From contig NZ_JADVKT010000002.1 of assembly GCF_016508255.1 (NCBI RefSeq), positions 310,001 through 374,000 on the forward strand: DNA of 64,000 nucleotides, in the 5' to 3' direction. The notes below the pieces were generated by a model. It did not search any database and was not told the origin of the DNA. It saw nothing but the letters and a program-made list of their open reading frames with translations. The translations under genes and the position numbers were made by a program. The stretch comes from Acinetobacter calcoaceticus (GTDB lineage: Bacteria; Pseudomonadota; Gammaproteobacteria; Pseudomonadales; Moraxellaceae). Below, one piece after another: positions 26,452-34,572 of this stretch (its first letter is position 1; every line of letters starts with the position of its first letter).

Positions 26452-27603
26452 TTAAGACGCCGCGCGAATCATATTTCTGGCAATAATCACTTGTTGAATC
26501 TGGGTGGTCCCTTCATAGAGGCGGAACAAACGGACATCTCGATAAAAACGTTCAATGGCATATTCACTGATATAACCAGCACCGCCGTGAATCTGTACGC
26601 AGCGATCAGCAACACGGCCACACATTTCGGTTGCAAACATTTTTGCGCATGAGGCTTCAGTACTAACGTTATGTCCTGCATCCCGTAGGCGTGCAGCATC
26701 TAAAACCATACATCTGGCAGCATAAATTTCAGCTTTTGAGTCAGCAAGCATGGCTTGAATGAGTTGAAATTCAGCAATTGGTTGTCCAAATTGTTTGCGT
26801 TCAATAGCGTAATTTAAAGAATCATCTAGCATTCTGGTTGCAGCACCGACACTCAAAGCAGCAATATGCAAACGGCCTTTATCCAGCACTTTCATGGCCG
26901 TTTTAAAACCGACACCTTCCACACCACCAATGAGTGCAGAGGCAGGTACACGGCAATTTTCAAAAATCACATCACACGTGTGTGCGCCTTTTTGCCCCAT
27001 TTTTTTATCGCGTTTGCCAAGAGAAATACCGGGGGTTTGGCTATCAACAATGAAAGCAGAAATCCCACCAGTACCTTTAATATCAGCATTTGTACGTGCC
27101 ATGACTGTAAATACACCAGCATGAGGTGCATTGGTAATAAAGCGTTTGGTGCCATTTAAAACATAAAATTCGCCATCTTTTACAGCACTGGTTTTTAAAG
27201 ATGCAGCATCAGAGCCTGCATCTGGTTCGGTTAAGCAAAAAGAACTGATTACTTCACCGCGAGCTAGCCGTGGCAAGAAAAATGATTTTTGTGCTTCGGT
27301 ACCGTCAATAATGAGGCCACTTGAACCAATGCCATTATTGGTTCCAATGAGAGAGCGAAAAGCAGGAGAGGTACGACCTAATTCAAAAGCAACATAGACC
27401 TCTTCTTCCATCGTCAGTCCAAGACCTTCGTACTCTTCAGGAATGGTTAAACCAAATAAGCCCATCGCTTTCATTTGCTCAACGATGTCTTGAGGAATTT
27501 CATCCGTTTCAGCGACTTCATTCTCATGAGGAATTAATACACCTTCAACAAATTGTCGAATCATATCAACAAGTTGATTTAAGGTTTCCTGATCTCGAAT
27601 CAT
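26452..27603 (-). CDS. acyl-CoA dehydrogenase, paralogue of DcaA
   Basis: 383 aa soluble FAD enzyme for alpha-beta desaturation of an acyl-CoA. Motifs: SFCLTEPDAGSDAASLKT (FAD/substrate), RKQFGQPIAEFQLIQ, IHGGAGYISEYAIERFYRD, and the catalytic Glu in LYEGTTQIQQ near the C-terminus. It is a close copy of the enzyme at 39269-40423. The C-terminal segment from MVLDAARL to EGTTQ is identical in protein and close in DNA, whereas the N-terminal half diverges. SD AAAAGGA precedes ATG. Divergent from the class III CoA-transferase. Likely substrate is a dicarboxylyl-CoA; glutaryl-CoA is one possibility. Confidence 0.9.
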   Translation of the reverse strand: MIRDQETLNQLVDMIRQFVEGVLIPHENEVAETDEIPQDIVEQMKAMGLFGLTIPEEYEGLGLTMEEEVYVAFELGRTSPAFRSLIGTNNGIGSSGLIIDGTEAQKSFFLPRLARGEVISSFCLTEPDAGSDAASLKTSAVKDGEFYVLNGTKRFITNAPHAGVFTVMARTNADIKGTGGISAFIVDSQTPGISLGKRDKKMGQKGAHTCDVIFENCRVPASALIGGVEGVGFKTAMKVLDKGRLHIAALSVGAATRMLDDSLNYAIERKQFGQPIAEFQLIQAMLADSKAEIYAARCMVLDAARLRDAGHNVSTEASCAKMFATEMCGRVADRCVQIHGGAGYISEYAIERFYRDVRLFRLYEGTTQIQQVIIARNMIRAAS

Positions 27604-27718
27604 AGTCTCGTCCTTTTACTATATGCAGACAACATCAATGTGATGTTCGTAAAATCACCAATATTTGAACTGATAGTAATCAAAGGATGAATGCAAAACA
27701 ATATATTTTGAAAATTAA

Positions 27719-27733
27719 TTTCGCAATGCGGTA
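27719..27733. promoter_or_regulatory. IclR-type operator, site A
   Basis: TTTCGCAATGCGGTA; fits TTTYGC-N3-RCRAAA with a weaker right arm. Serves the acyl-CoA dehydrogenase side of the divergent region. Confidence 0.5.
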
Positions 27734-27862
27734 CTTTGTTGTTGATCTGTCGTTGGCTAATTTGTTGATTTATTTAAGCTATATTTTCTTATAAAAAATC
27801 ATCATTTTTAGTGGAAAATTAAAGTTTGATTTTTAAAATGAGCTGTGTATATTAAAAATATA

Positions 27863-27877
27863 TATCGCTATGCGAAA
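27863..27877. promoter_or_regulatory. IclR-type operator, site B
   Basis: TATCGCTATGCGAAA, a near-perfect copy of the same dyad, 58 bp upstream of the CoA-transferase start codon. Confidence 0.6.
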
Positions 27878-27934
27878 TTTTAATTGGATAAGTTTTCCGA
27901 TAGGAAATGAATCACAAAATATAGTGGGATAAAG

Positions 27935-29152
27935 ATGGGTGCTTTAAATGGAATTCGGGTGCTTGACTTAAGTCGGGTATTGGCTGGACCTTGGTGTGGA
28001 CAGACTCTTGCCGATTTAGGTGCAGAAGTGATCAAGATTGAAAGGCCGAAAGTGGGTGATGATACTCGTTCTTGGGGACCACCTTGGATGAAAGATGACT
28101 CAGGCCAAGATACTCAAGAAGCAGCTTATTATCAGTCTACCAACCGCAATAAACTATCGGTTGCCATCGACATTGCCAGCCCAGATGGACAAGAGTTAAT
28201 TAAAGCGCTTATTCAAGACACCGATGTTGTGATTGAAAACTATAAAGCGGGTTCTTTGAAGAAATATGGCTTGGACTACGAGTCTTTATCTGCACTTAAT
28301 CCTAAGCTGGTGTATTGCTCGATTACAGGTTTTGGTCAAAATGGCCCTAGAGCAGAAGAACCCGGTTATGACTTTATTATTCAAGGCATGGGCGGACTCA
28401 TGTCGGTCACGGGTGAGCGTGATGATTTACCGGGTGGTGGGCCACAAAAAGTAGGGGTCGCATTTTCCGATTTAGCGACAGGTCTTTATTCTACCATTGC
28501 CATACAGGCTGCTTTACTCAACCGTCATGTGACAGGTTTAGGCCAATACATTGATATGGCTTTGCTTGATGTTCAAATTGCCACCATGGCAAATCAGGGA
28601 ATGAATTATCTTTCTTCGGGTAATATCCCTAAGCGTTATGGCAATGCACATGCCAATATTGTGCCTTATCAAGTGTTTAAAGCTTCAGACCGCGATTTTA
28701 TTATTGCATGTGGAAATGACACTCAGTTTATTCAGCTCTGTCGAAGTATTGGGTTACCCGATTTACCAAATGATGCGCGTTTCGCTAGAAATGCAGACCG
28801 AATCAAACACCGTGATGAAATTATCGGAATTTTATCAAATCATTTTTTAACAAAAACAGCAGATGAATGGGTAGATGTAATCTATGCTGCTAAAGTTCCG
28901 GTTGGTGTGATTAATAACTTGGAACAAGCTTTTCAAGAGCCGCAAGTGATTGCTAGAGAAATGTTGGTCGAGATGAACCATCCGCAACGTGAGAAATTGA
29001 AAGTGATTGGCTCACCAATTAAGCTTTCAAGAACGCCTGTTGAATACAAAACAGCACCTCCGCTGCTAGGTGAACATACGCAGGCGGTTTTAGGTCGAGT
29101 GGTGTCTTCAGAAAAACTAGCTAAGCTGAAAGAAAAGGGCGTGATTGGATAA
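27935..29152 (+). CDS. class III (CaiB/BaiF) CoA-transferase
   Basis: 405 aa. Transfers CoA between acids; the N-terminal LDLSRVLAGPWCGQTLADLGAEVIKIERPKVGDDTRSWGPP is characteristic of the family. The catalytic Asp is in GQYIDMALLDVQIA at about residues 195-208. Closest in look to succinyl-CoA:glutarate-type transferases, which fits the dicarboxylate theme and the divergent acyl-CoA dehydrogenase. Substrate is inference. No downstream partner within 150 bp; an IclR regulator gene follows in the same direction. Confidence 0.87.
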   Translation: MGALNGIRVLDLSRVLAGPWCGQTLADLGAEVIKIERPKVGDDTRSWGPPWMKDDSGQDTQEAAYYQSTNRNKLSVAIDIASPDGQELIKALIQDTDVVIENYKAGSLKKYGLDYESLSALNPKLVYCSITGFGQNGPRAEEPGYDFIIQGMGGLMSVTGERDDLPGGGPQKVGVAFSDLATGLYSTIAIQAALLNRHVTGLGQYIDMALLDVQIATMANQGMNYLSSGNIPKRYGNAHANIVPYQVFKASDRDFIIACGNDTQFIQLCRSIGLPDLPNDARFARNADRIKHRDEIIGILSNHFLTKTADEWVDVIYAAKVPVGVINNLEQAFQEPQVIAREMLVEMNHPQREKLKVIGSPIKLSRTPVEYKTAPPLLGEHTQAVLGRVVSSEKLAKLKEKGVIG

Positions 29153-29301
29153 TTTACTTAAAAGCGAGGGGTTAAAATTATATTTAAAATCAGAAAATAA
29201 AATATTTAGCCTTTCGCTTTAATGATTTAAATGAAGTTATGTTTTAGATGCGAACTAGGATGTTTGCTCTTTTGCTATTTATAGAAAAAATAGATTATAA
29301 T

Positions 29302-29316
29302 TTTCGCAGTGCGAAA
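29302..29316. promoter_or_regulatory. IclR-type operator, site C
   Basis: TTTCGCAGTGCGAAA, the best copy of the dyad, with six-base arms fully matched around AGT. It is 16 bp before the IclR start codon, which suggests autorepression. Confidence 0.75.
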
Positions 29317-29332
29317 CAAAATATGGATTGGT

Positions 29333-30184
29333 ATGACAATGAATGATGCAGTAGATGCAGAACCGACAGAAAAATTATTAGCGCCTTTAAGACATGAATT
29401 ATTACATCCGATTGAAGACATGCAGGATGAAAATGATCGCCAATTTATTACTGCATTAGCACGTGGTTTAGAGCTATTACGTTGCTTTACACCTAAGCAT
29501 CAACATTTGGGCAACCAAGAGCTTGCTCAGATGACAGGTTTACCAAAACCAACCATTACTCGCCTTACACATACCTTGTCGCGTTTGGGTTATATCAAAC
29601 AAGTACCGAACTCGAGTAAGTTTCAGCTTTCAGTAGGTGTTCTTGCGTTTGGTTATTCTATGCTGTCTAACGTGTCGATTCGCTCTATTGCTCATCCATA
29701 TATGAAAAATCTGGCAGACTATGCTGGCGCTGCTGTTGCAATGGCAACACGTGATCGACTCAATATGATTTATCTTGATGTGGTACAAGGTAAAGGCAAT
29801 ATGACCATGCGCCGTCAAGTCGGAACCTATTTACCGATTCATTTAAGTTCGATGGGGCGTGCATGTTTAGCTGCAATGCCTGAAGATGAACGAGAGTTTT
29901 TGCTTGATGCGATTCGTAGCAAACACAAAGAAGACTGGATCAAGATTAACCGTGATTTAGACAAAGCTTTTAAAGACTACCAAGATTTTGGATATTGTTT
30001 TTCAATTGGTGAATGGCATAAAGATGTCAATTCGGTTGCCGTTCCACTCATCCATGAACAACATGGTTTGCTGGTGTTTAACTGTGGCGGTCCAAGTTTT
30101 ATTATGAATCGTGAAAAACTCGAAGAAGATATTGCACCGCGTCTTTTACACATGGTGAATAATATTCGCACCGAGATCAGTTAG
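29333..30184 (+). CDS. IclR-family transcriptional regulator (paralogue 1)
   Basis: 283 aa from ATG 29333. A GTG at 29309 would place the start inside operator C. N-terminal winged helix: FITALARGLELLRCFTPKHQHLGNQELAQMTGLPKPTITRLTHTLSRLGYIKQ at about residues 37-89. The C-terminal effector domain has MATRDRLNMIYLDVV and SSMGRACLAAM. The regulator at 33621-34463 is a clear paralogue with almost the same recognition helix (GLPKPTIxRxTxTL), so both probably bind the same sites. The ligand may be a dicarboxylic acid or its CoA ester; this is inference. Confidence 0.88.
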   Translation: MTMNDAVDAEPTEKLLAPLRHELLHPIEDMQDENDRQFITALARGLELLRCFTPKHQHLGNQELAQMTGLPKPTITRLTHTLSRLGYIKQVPNSSKFQLSVGVLAFGYSMLSNVSIRSIAHPYMKNLADYAGAAVAMATRDRLNMIYLDVVQGKGNMTMRRQVGTYLPIHLSSMGRACLAAMPEDEREFLLDAIRSKHKEDWIKINRDLDKAFKDYQDFGYCFSIGEWHKDVNSVAVPLIHEQHGLLVFNCGGPSFIMNREKLEEDIAPRLLHMVNNIRTEIS

Positions 30185-30203
30185 AGCGTTCTGATCTATT
30201 TAT

Positions 30204-30240
30204 AAAAAGGCCAGCAATGATTTTCAATGCTGGCCTTTTT
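30204..30240. terminator. bidirectional terminator
   Basis: AAAAAGGCCAGCA pairs exactly with TGCTGGCCTTTTT around an 11-nt loop. It serves the IclR gene on the left and the minus-strand crotonase gene on the right. Confidence 0.93.
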
Positions 30241-30253
30241 AGTTAGTAGATTT

Positions 30254-31066
30254 TTAAATTGTCTGTTTATGAAAGTTCGGTTTTCTTTTTTCTTTAAAAG
30301 CATTTAATGCTTCTTTAAATTCTGAACCTTGTAAACAGTGCGAGAAAATAGTCGACTCATGATCAATACGATTGAGTAGATCATCAATTGGCATATCTCT
30401 TAATAACTTTTTACTCAGTTGTAAAGCTTGGCTTGGTTTGTGGGCAAGTTTGATTGCCACATCTTCAACGACCTGATCAAGCTCAGTTGATTCAAACGTT
30501 TCATTCACCAGTCCATAGTTTTTCGCTTGTACTGCCGAAAACTTTTCGCCGAGTAAAATAATTTCAGAAGCACGAGCAAAACCCAATAATCTTGGTAGGA
30601 TGTAACTTGAACCTGCTTCAGGTACAAGTCCCAAATTCACAAATGGGAACTGAAAAATAGAATTTTGGCTTGCATACACAAGGTCACAATGTAGAAGCAT
30701 GGTGCTGCCAATACCAATTGACACACCATTTACTTTAGCAATAATTGGTTTTGGAAAGGTTGCCAAGCTTTTTAAAAATACAATCGAAGAGGGTGGTTCA
30801 GAACTTGTTGTGTCGCGGGTTTCGAAAGCGTTTACATCATTGCCACTGGTAAATGCTGACCCTTCACCAGTGAGTATAACTACATGAACGTCTTGATGAG
30901 TGGCCGCCTCATTTAATGCCTGACTTAGTGCTGAATACATTTCATAATTAATTGCATTCTTCTTGGTGGGATTGCTCATGGTGAGCGTTAATATATTTTT
31001 ATCTAGTTGCTGTTTAATTGTGCTATTTATAAGCCCACTTTGACTTTTATCATCCTGTTGCATCAT
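30254..31066 (-). CDS. enoyl-CoA hydratase/isomerase family protein
   Basis: 270 aa crotonase-fold protein. The oxyanion loop is GEGSAFTSGNDVNAFE and the core glycine-rich segment is VNGVSIGIGSTMLLHCDL. VPEAGSSYILPRLLG replaces the two-Glu arrangement of true hydratases, so a delta3-delta2-enoyl-CoA isomerase role is more likely than hydration. The first 25 residues are polar and poorly conserved in kind. It starts with tandem ATGs after AAAGGA. Divergent from the flavoprotein at 31350, with operator-like site G in between. Confidence 0.82.
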   Translation of the reverse strand: MMQQDDKSQSGLINSTIKQQLDKNILTLTMSNPTKKNAINYEMYSALSQALNEAATHQDVHVVILTGEGSAFTSGNDVNAFETRDTTSSEPPSSIVFLKSLATFPKPIIAKVNGVSIGIGSTMLLHCDLVYASQNSIFQFPFVNLGLVPEAGSSYILPRLLGFARASEIILLGEKFSAVQAKNYGLVNETFESTELDQVVEDVAIKLAHKPSQALQLSKKLLRDMPIDDLLNRIDHESTIFSHCLQGSEFKEALNAFKEKRKPNFHKQTI

Positions 31067-31226
31067 TCATTCCTTTAAGTTAACCATATGAAAAATATTT
31101 GCTTTTTGATTGAACGAGGCCAAATATTCTCGAAAAATTTCTGATTGGAACTTTAAACTTAATAGTATAATGCTATCGAAAAATAATTCCGTTATCAATT
31201 ATTTTGTTTTATATTGTGGTATTAAA

Positions 31227-31241
31227 TTTTGTATTGTGAAA
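31227..31241. promoter_or_regulatory. IclR-type operator, site G
   Basis: TTTTGTATTGTGAAA inside a longer AAATTT...AAATTT dyad (31224-31244). A weaker match to the consensus, but centred between two divergent genes. Confidence 0.4.
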
Positions 31242-31349
31242 TTTTGAGTTTGTGTGAGCTTAAAATGGTTACATGATTTATGCGTAAATAAGTACCTAGC
31301 CCTGTTAAGGAAATGAGAAGCTAGCTATAAAACAGTGAGTGGAAATAAT

Positions 31350-32321
31350 ATGAAAACCAAAATTACAGAATTATTTGAAATTGAACACCCAATTATTCAA
31401 GGCGGTATGCATTATGTCGGTTTTGCAGAGCTTGCTGCTGCGGTTTCAAACGCGGGCGGGTTAGGCATTATTACTGGCTTAACTCAGCGAACACCAGAAA
31501 ATCTGGCAAAAGAAATTGCACGTTGCCGAGAAATGACCGATAAGCCTTTTGGCGTAAACTTAACCTTTTTGCCTACGGTGAATACGCCTGATTATCCGGG
31601 TTTTGTAGAGGCAATTATTAAAGGGGGAGTAAAAGTTGTTGAAACAGCGGGGCGTAATCCTGAACAGGTCATGCCTTATTTAAAGGCTGCTGGAATTAAA
31701 GTAATTCATAAATGTACGTCGGTTCGACATAGCCTAAAAGCACAGCAAATTGGATGTGATGCGGTTTCTGTAGATGGTTTCGAGTGTGGTGGCCATCCCG
31801 GCGAAGATGATGTGCCCAATATGATTTTATTGCCGTTAGCAGCCGATGCATTAGAAATTCCATTTGTTGCCTCAGGGGGAATGGCAGATGGGCGCTCACT
31901 GGCTGCTGCGTTAGCCATGGGAGCCGATGGAATTAATATGGGAACGCGCTTTATTGCGACTCAGGAAGCCCCCGTACATGCAAATGTGAAACAGGCAATT
32001 TTGAATGCCACCGAAAGAGACACGCGTTTAATTATGCGCGCTTTACGTAATACTGAACGTGTTATGAATAATGCGGCCGTAGAAAAAATCGTGGCAAAAG
32101 AAAAAGCGCTCGGCGATAGCATTAAATTTGAAGATATTATTGAAGAGGTTGCGGGCGTTTATCCAAAAGTCATGATTGATGGCGATGTAAATGCAGGCGC
32201 ATGGTCCTGCGGTTTAGTGGCAAGCTTGATTCATGATATTCCGACATGCGATGAACTCGTTAGCCGAATTGTCAAAGATGCAGAAGATATTATCCGTGGC
32301 CGTTTATTGGGGCTTTTATAG
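31350..32321 (+). CDS. nitronate monooxygenase/2-nitropropane dioxygenase-like flavoprotein
   Basis: 323 aa TIM-barrel FMN protein from ATG 31350 (an in-frame GTG at 31335 is possible; GGA precedes the ATG). Family motifs: PIIQGGMHYVGFAELAAAVSNAGGLGIIT at the N-terminus, VDGFECGGHPGEDD with the His found in nitronate monooxygenases, and FVASGGMADGRSLAAALAMGADGINMGTRFIAT for phosphate binding. Related enzymes also act as enoyl-CoA reductases, for example FabK. In a CoA-ester catabolic cluster an enoyl-CoA or dienoyl-CoA reductase role is possible. Function open. Confidence 0.8.
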   Translation: MKTKITELFEIEHPIIQGGMHYVGFAELAAAVSNAGGLGIITGLTQRTPENLAKEIARCREMTDKPFGVNLTFLPTVNTPDYPGFVEAIIKGGVKVVETAGRNPEQVMPYLKAAGIKVIHKCTSVRHSLKAQQIGCDAVSVDGFECGGHPGEDDVPNMILLPLAADALEIPFVASGGMADGRSLAAALAMGADGINMGTRFIATQEAPVHANVKQAILNATERDTRLIMRALRNTERVMNNAAVEKIVAKEKALGDSIKFEDIIEEVAGVYPKVMIDGDVNAGAWSCGLVASLIHDIPTCDELVSRIVKDAEDIIRGRLLGLL

Positions 32322-32367
32322 GATTTATCCTAGCCTTCTATAACTAACTATTAGCCTACTTTAATAT

Positions 32368-32400
32368 AAGATCAGCACAGCTTTTAACTGTGCTGATCTT
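32368..32400. terminator. bidirectional hairpin terminator overlapping the MFS gene 3' end
   Basis: AAGATCAGCACAG and CTGTGCTGATCTT around CTTTTAA. The right arm lies inside the last codons of the minus-strand MFS gene, whose stop codon is in the loop. Confidence 0.75.
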
Positions 32401-33568
32401 TTGCATCACTCACACAATAATAAAGACATAGTACGGCAAAAACTAAGCCTAAAATGCAAACGCCTGTCCATCCGAAGTGTTTCCAAGCGTAGCTTCCTGC
32501 TGTTGTACCTAAAGCACCCCCAGCAAAATAACCCGTCATATAAATGGCATTAAACCGTGAACGTAATTCTTGATTAAGTTTAAACACAATACTTTGGTTG
32601 GTGACATGAACAGCAGAAAGCGAAGCGTAGAGAATAAGTAAGGCAATAATATAAAAGGCGAAATGATAGGGTAGCAGTGAAAAAAGGATCCAACTTACAA
32701 TAAGCCCAATGCCGCAATAAATTGAAATTTTGTGGATATAGCCTTGGTCAATAAATTTACCTGAAAAATTGGCAATAACAGTTCCTAAAACACCCACAAA
32801 ACCAAAAAGTCCAATGGTAAAGTCACTAAAAAAATAGGGTGCCGGAGCCAGAAGCAACGACATGGTGGTAAAGGTGAGGCTTACACAGGCAAATGTAAAA
32901 CCACCAATATAAGTTCTGGTTCTTAAGCGTCGATTTTGAATAAAAAGCTGTGGAAGTGAACGAATGGTTTTTACATAGTTTTCAGATTTGGTTGGTGGGA
33001 ATAACCCGATATTACGATGCAAAATAATGGCAATAATGAGTAATAGAAAACCACTCACCAAATAAATAATATTCCATGCAAAAAGCGTAGACATCAGCCC
33101 TGAGAGGGAGCGGGCGAGTAAAACGCCCATCATGAGGCCGCTCAGTAAAAAGCCAACGACACGGCCACTTTGTTGAATGGGAACCAGACTTGCAGCTAGG
33201 GGTAACAAAAGTTGAGCTGAACTTGAAAATAAACCAGTAATGACAGTGCCGAGTAGTAAAAGATAAATATTGTGCGAGAAACCGCTAATAATTAATCCAC
33301 TTGAAGCCAATAACATAAAGATAAATAGCAGCTTGCGCTTTTCTATTATGTCACCCAGTGGCATTAAAAAGAGTAAGCCACATGCGTAGGTGATTTGGGC
33401 TAGAGTAGGCACCCACGCTGTAGTTGTTTCAGTTAAATTTAGGCTTAGACTAATTGAATGAATGAGTGGTTGGCTAAAATAATTCCCACCCGTACAAATG
33501 CCTGCTGCAATCGCCATTAAAATAATGGTTGGGGTATAGAGTGCGTTTTTCATCATGCCTATAGTCAT
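32384..33568 (-). CDS. MFS transporter (YgaY-like group), paralogue of 44507-45724
   Basis: 394 aa, 12 predicted membrane helices. N-terminal GICTGGNYFSQPLIHSISLSLNLTETTTAWVPTLAQITYACGLLFLMPLGDIIEKRKLLFIF shows the MFS loop 2-3 motif and is closely similar to the start of the transporter at 44507. The product could export a metabolite or import an acid. It may start at one of the internal Met codons 5 or 6. It ends in a terminator hairpin and lies just downstream of the IclR gene at 33621 on the same strand. Confidence 0.85.
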   Translation of the reverse strand: MTIGMMKNALYTPTIILMAIAAGICTGGNYFSQPLIHSISLSLNLTETTTAWVPTLAQITYACGLLFLMPLGDIIEKRKLLFIFMLLASSGLIISGFSHNIYLLLLGTVITGLFSSSAQLLLPLAASLVPIQQSGRVVGFLLSGLMMGVLLARSLSGLMSTLFAWNIIYLVSGFLLLIIAIILHRNIGLFPPTKSENYVKTIRSLPQLFIQNRRLRTRTYIGGFTFACVSLTFTTMSLLLAPAPYFFSDFTIGLFGFVGVLGTVIANFSGKFIDQGYIHKISIYCGIGLIVSWILFSLLPYHFAFYIIALLILYASLSAVHVTNQSIVFKLNQELRSRFNAIYMTGYFAGGALGTTAGSYAWKHFGWTGVCILGLVFAVLCLYYCVSDAKDQHS

Positions 33569-33620
33569 AATGAAAGTGGAACTTTAATCAACACAACCAT
33601 TACTGTTTTAAATACGGCTG

Positions 33621-34463
33621 TTAGTGCGTTTCATTCAAAGCATCTTGAATATTGTGCACCATGTGGATTAAACGTGGTCCAATTTCACCTTCAAGTTTTT
33701 CCGGGTTTAAATGAAAACTTGGCGCACCACAGTTAAAAACATAAAGACCGTGTTTGGAGCTGACTAAAGGTACAGCCACCGAGTTCACTTCTTTATGCCA
33801 TTCACCTAAAGACAAGCAGTATCCGTAATCTTGGTAATCACGGAAAGCTCGTTCTAAAGAACGTTTTATGGCTGGCCAGTTTTCGGGATTTTTTTGTTTA
33901 AGCGCATCAAGTAGAAAGTTACGTTCGCGTTCAGGGGTCGCAGCTAAGCATGCTCGTCCCATTGAGCTACTATGAATGGGCAAAGTTGAGCCAATTGGAC
34001 GGCGCATATTTAATGCCGTTTCAATTTGCACAACATCGATATACACCATATTTAATCGGTCACGCGTTGCCATCGCCACAGGGGCTTGAACATACTGACT
34101 CAATTCTTCCATATATTGATGAGCAATATTACGGATCGAGATGTTAGATAAGGCTGCATATCCTAAAGATAAAACACCAATGTCTAATGTGTATTTAGTT
34201 GAGTTAGGCAATTGTTTTAAATAACCTAATGACACAAGGGTATTGGTAATACGTGCAATGGTTGGTTTTGGTAAACCTGTCATTTTTGCTAATTCTTGGT
34301 TGCCAAGCACCTGATTATTTGCAGAAAAGCATCTTAAAAGTTCTAAACCGCGTGCTAAAGAAGCAATAAATTGCGGGTTATTTTCCCGATGTATATGCGA
34401 AATAGGATCTAAACGTATCTCATCAAAATTTATTGGTTTTTCAGTTTCCGTGTTTTGAGACAT
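33621..34463 (-). CDS. IclR-family transcriptional regulator (paralogue 2), candidate DcaR
   Basis: 280 aa. I start at ATG 34463 because GAGGAT precedes it; a longer frame to 34529 would run through the operator-like site D. Winged helix FIASLARGLELLRCFSANNQVLGNQELAKMTGLPKPTIARITNTLVSLGYLKQ, effector domain with MATRDRLNMVYIDVV and SSMGRACLAAT. Faces the dcaF-H-C-E genes from their 3' side, on the same strand. Probable regulator of the dicarboxylate genes together with paralogue 1. Activator or repressor role cannot be told. Confidence 0.87.
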   Translation of the reverse strand: MSQNTETEKPINFDEIRLDPISHIHRENNPQFIASLARGLELLRCFSANNQVLGNQELAKMTGLPKPTIARITNTLVSLGYLKQLPNSTKYTLDIGVLSLGYAALSNISIRNIAHQYMEELSQYVQAPVAMATRDRLNMVYIDVVQIETALNMRRPIGSTLPIHSSSMGRACLAATPERERNFLLDALKQKNPENWPAIKRSLERAFRDYQDYGYCLSLGEWHKEVNSVAVPLVSSKHGLYVFNCGAPSFHLNPEKLEGEIGPRLIHMVHNIQDALNETH

Positions 34464-34505
34464 TCGATCCTCAAATATAATTAAAGCAATAGTTTTGCCA
34501 TTATA

Positions 34506-34520
34506 TTTCGCTCTGCAAAA
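34506..34520. promoter_or_regulatory. IclR-type operator, site D
   Basis: TTTCGCTCTGCAAAA, 43 bp upstream of the IclR start codon; probable autoregulation. Confidence 0.6.
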
Positions 34521-34572
34521 TAAATCCATTCATCACTGCGCTGTTGTGATGAATGGATATCTGTTTCAACGT

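Larger units (their letters stand above)
27604..27934. other. 331-bp divergent promoter region with two IclR-type sites
   Basis: AT-rich region between the acyl-CoA dehydrogenase and CoA-transferase genes. It holds two operator-like sites (27719-27733, 27863-27877) and no ORF. Confidence 0.7.
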
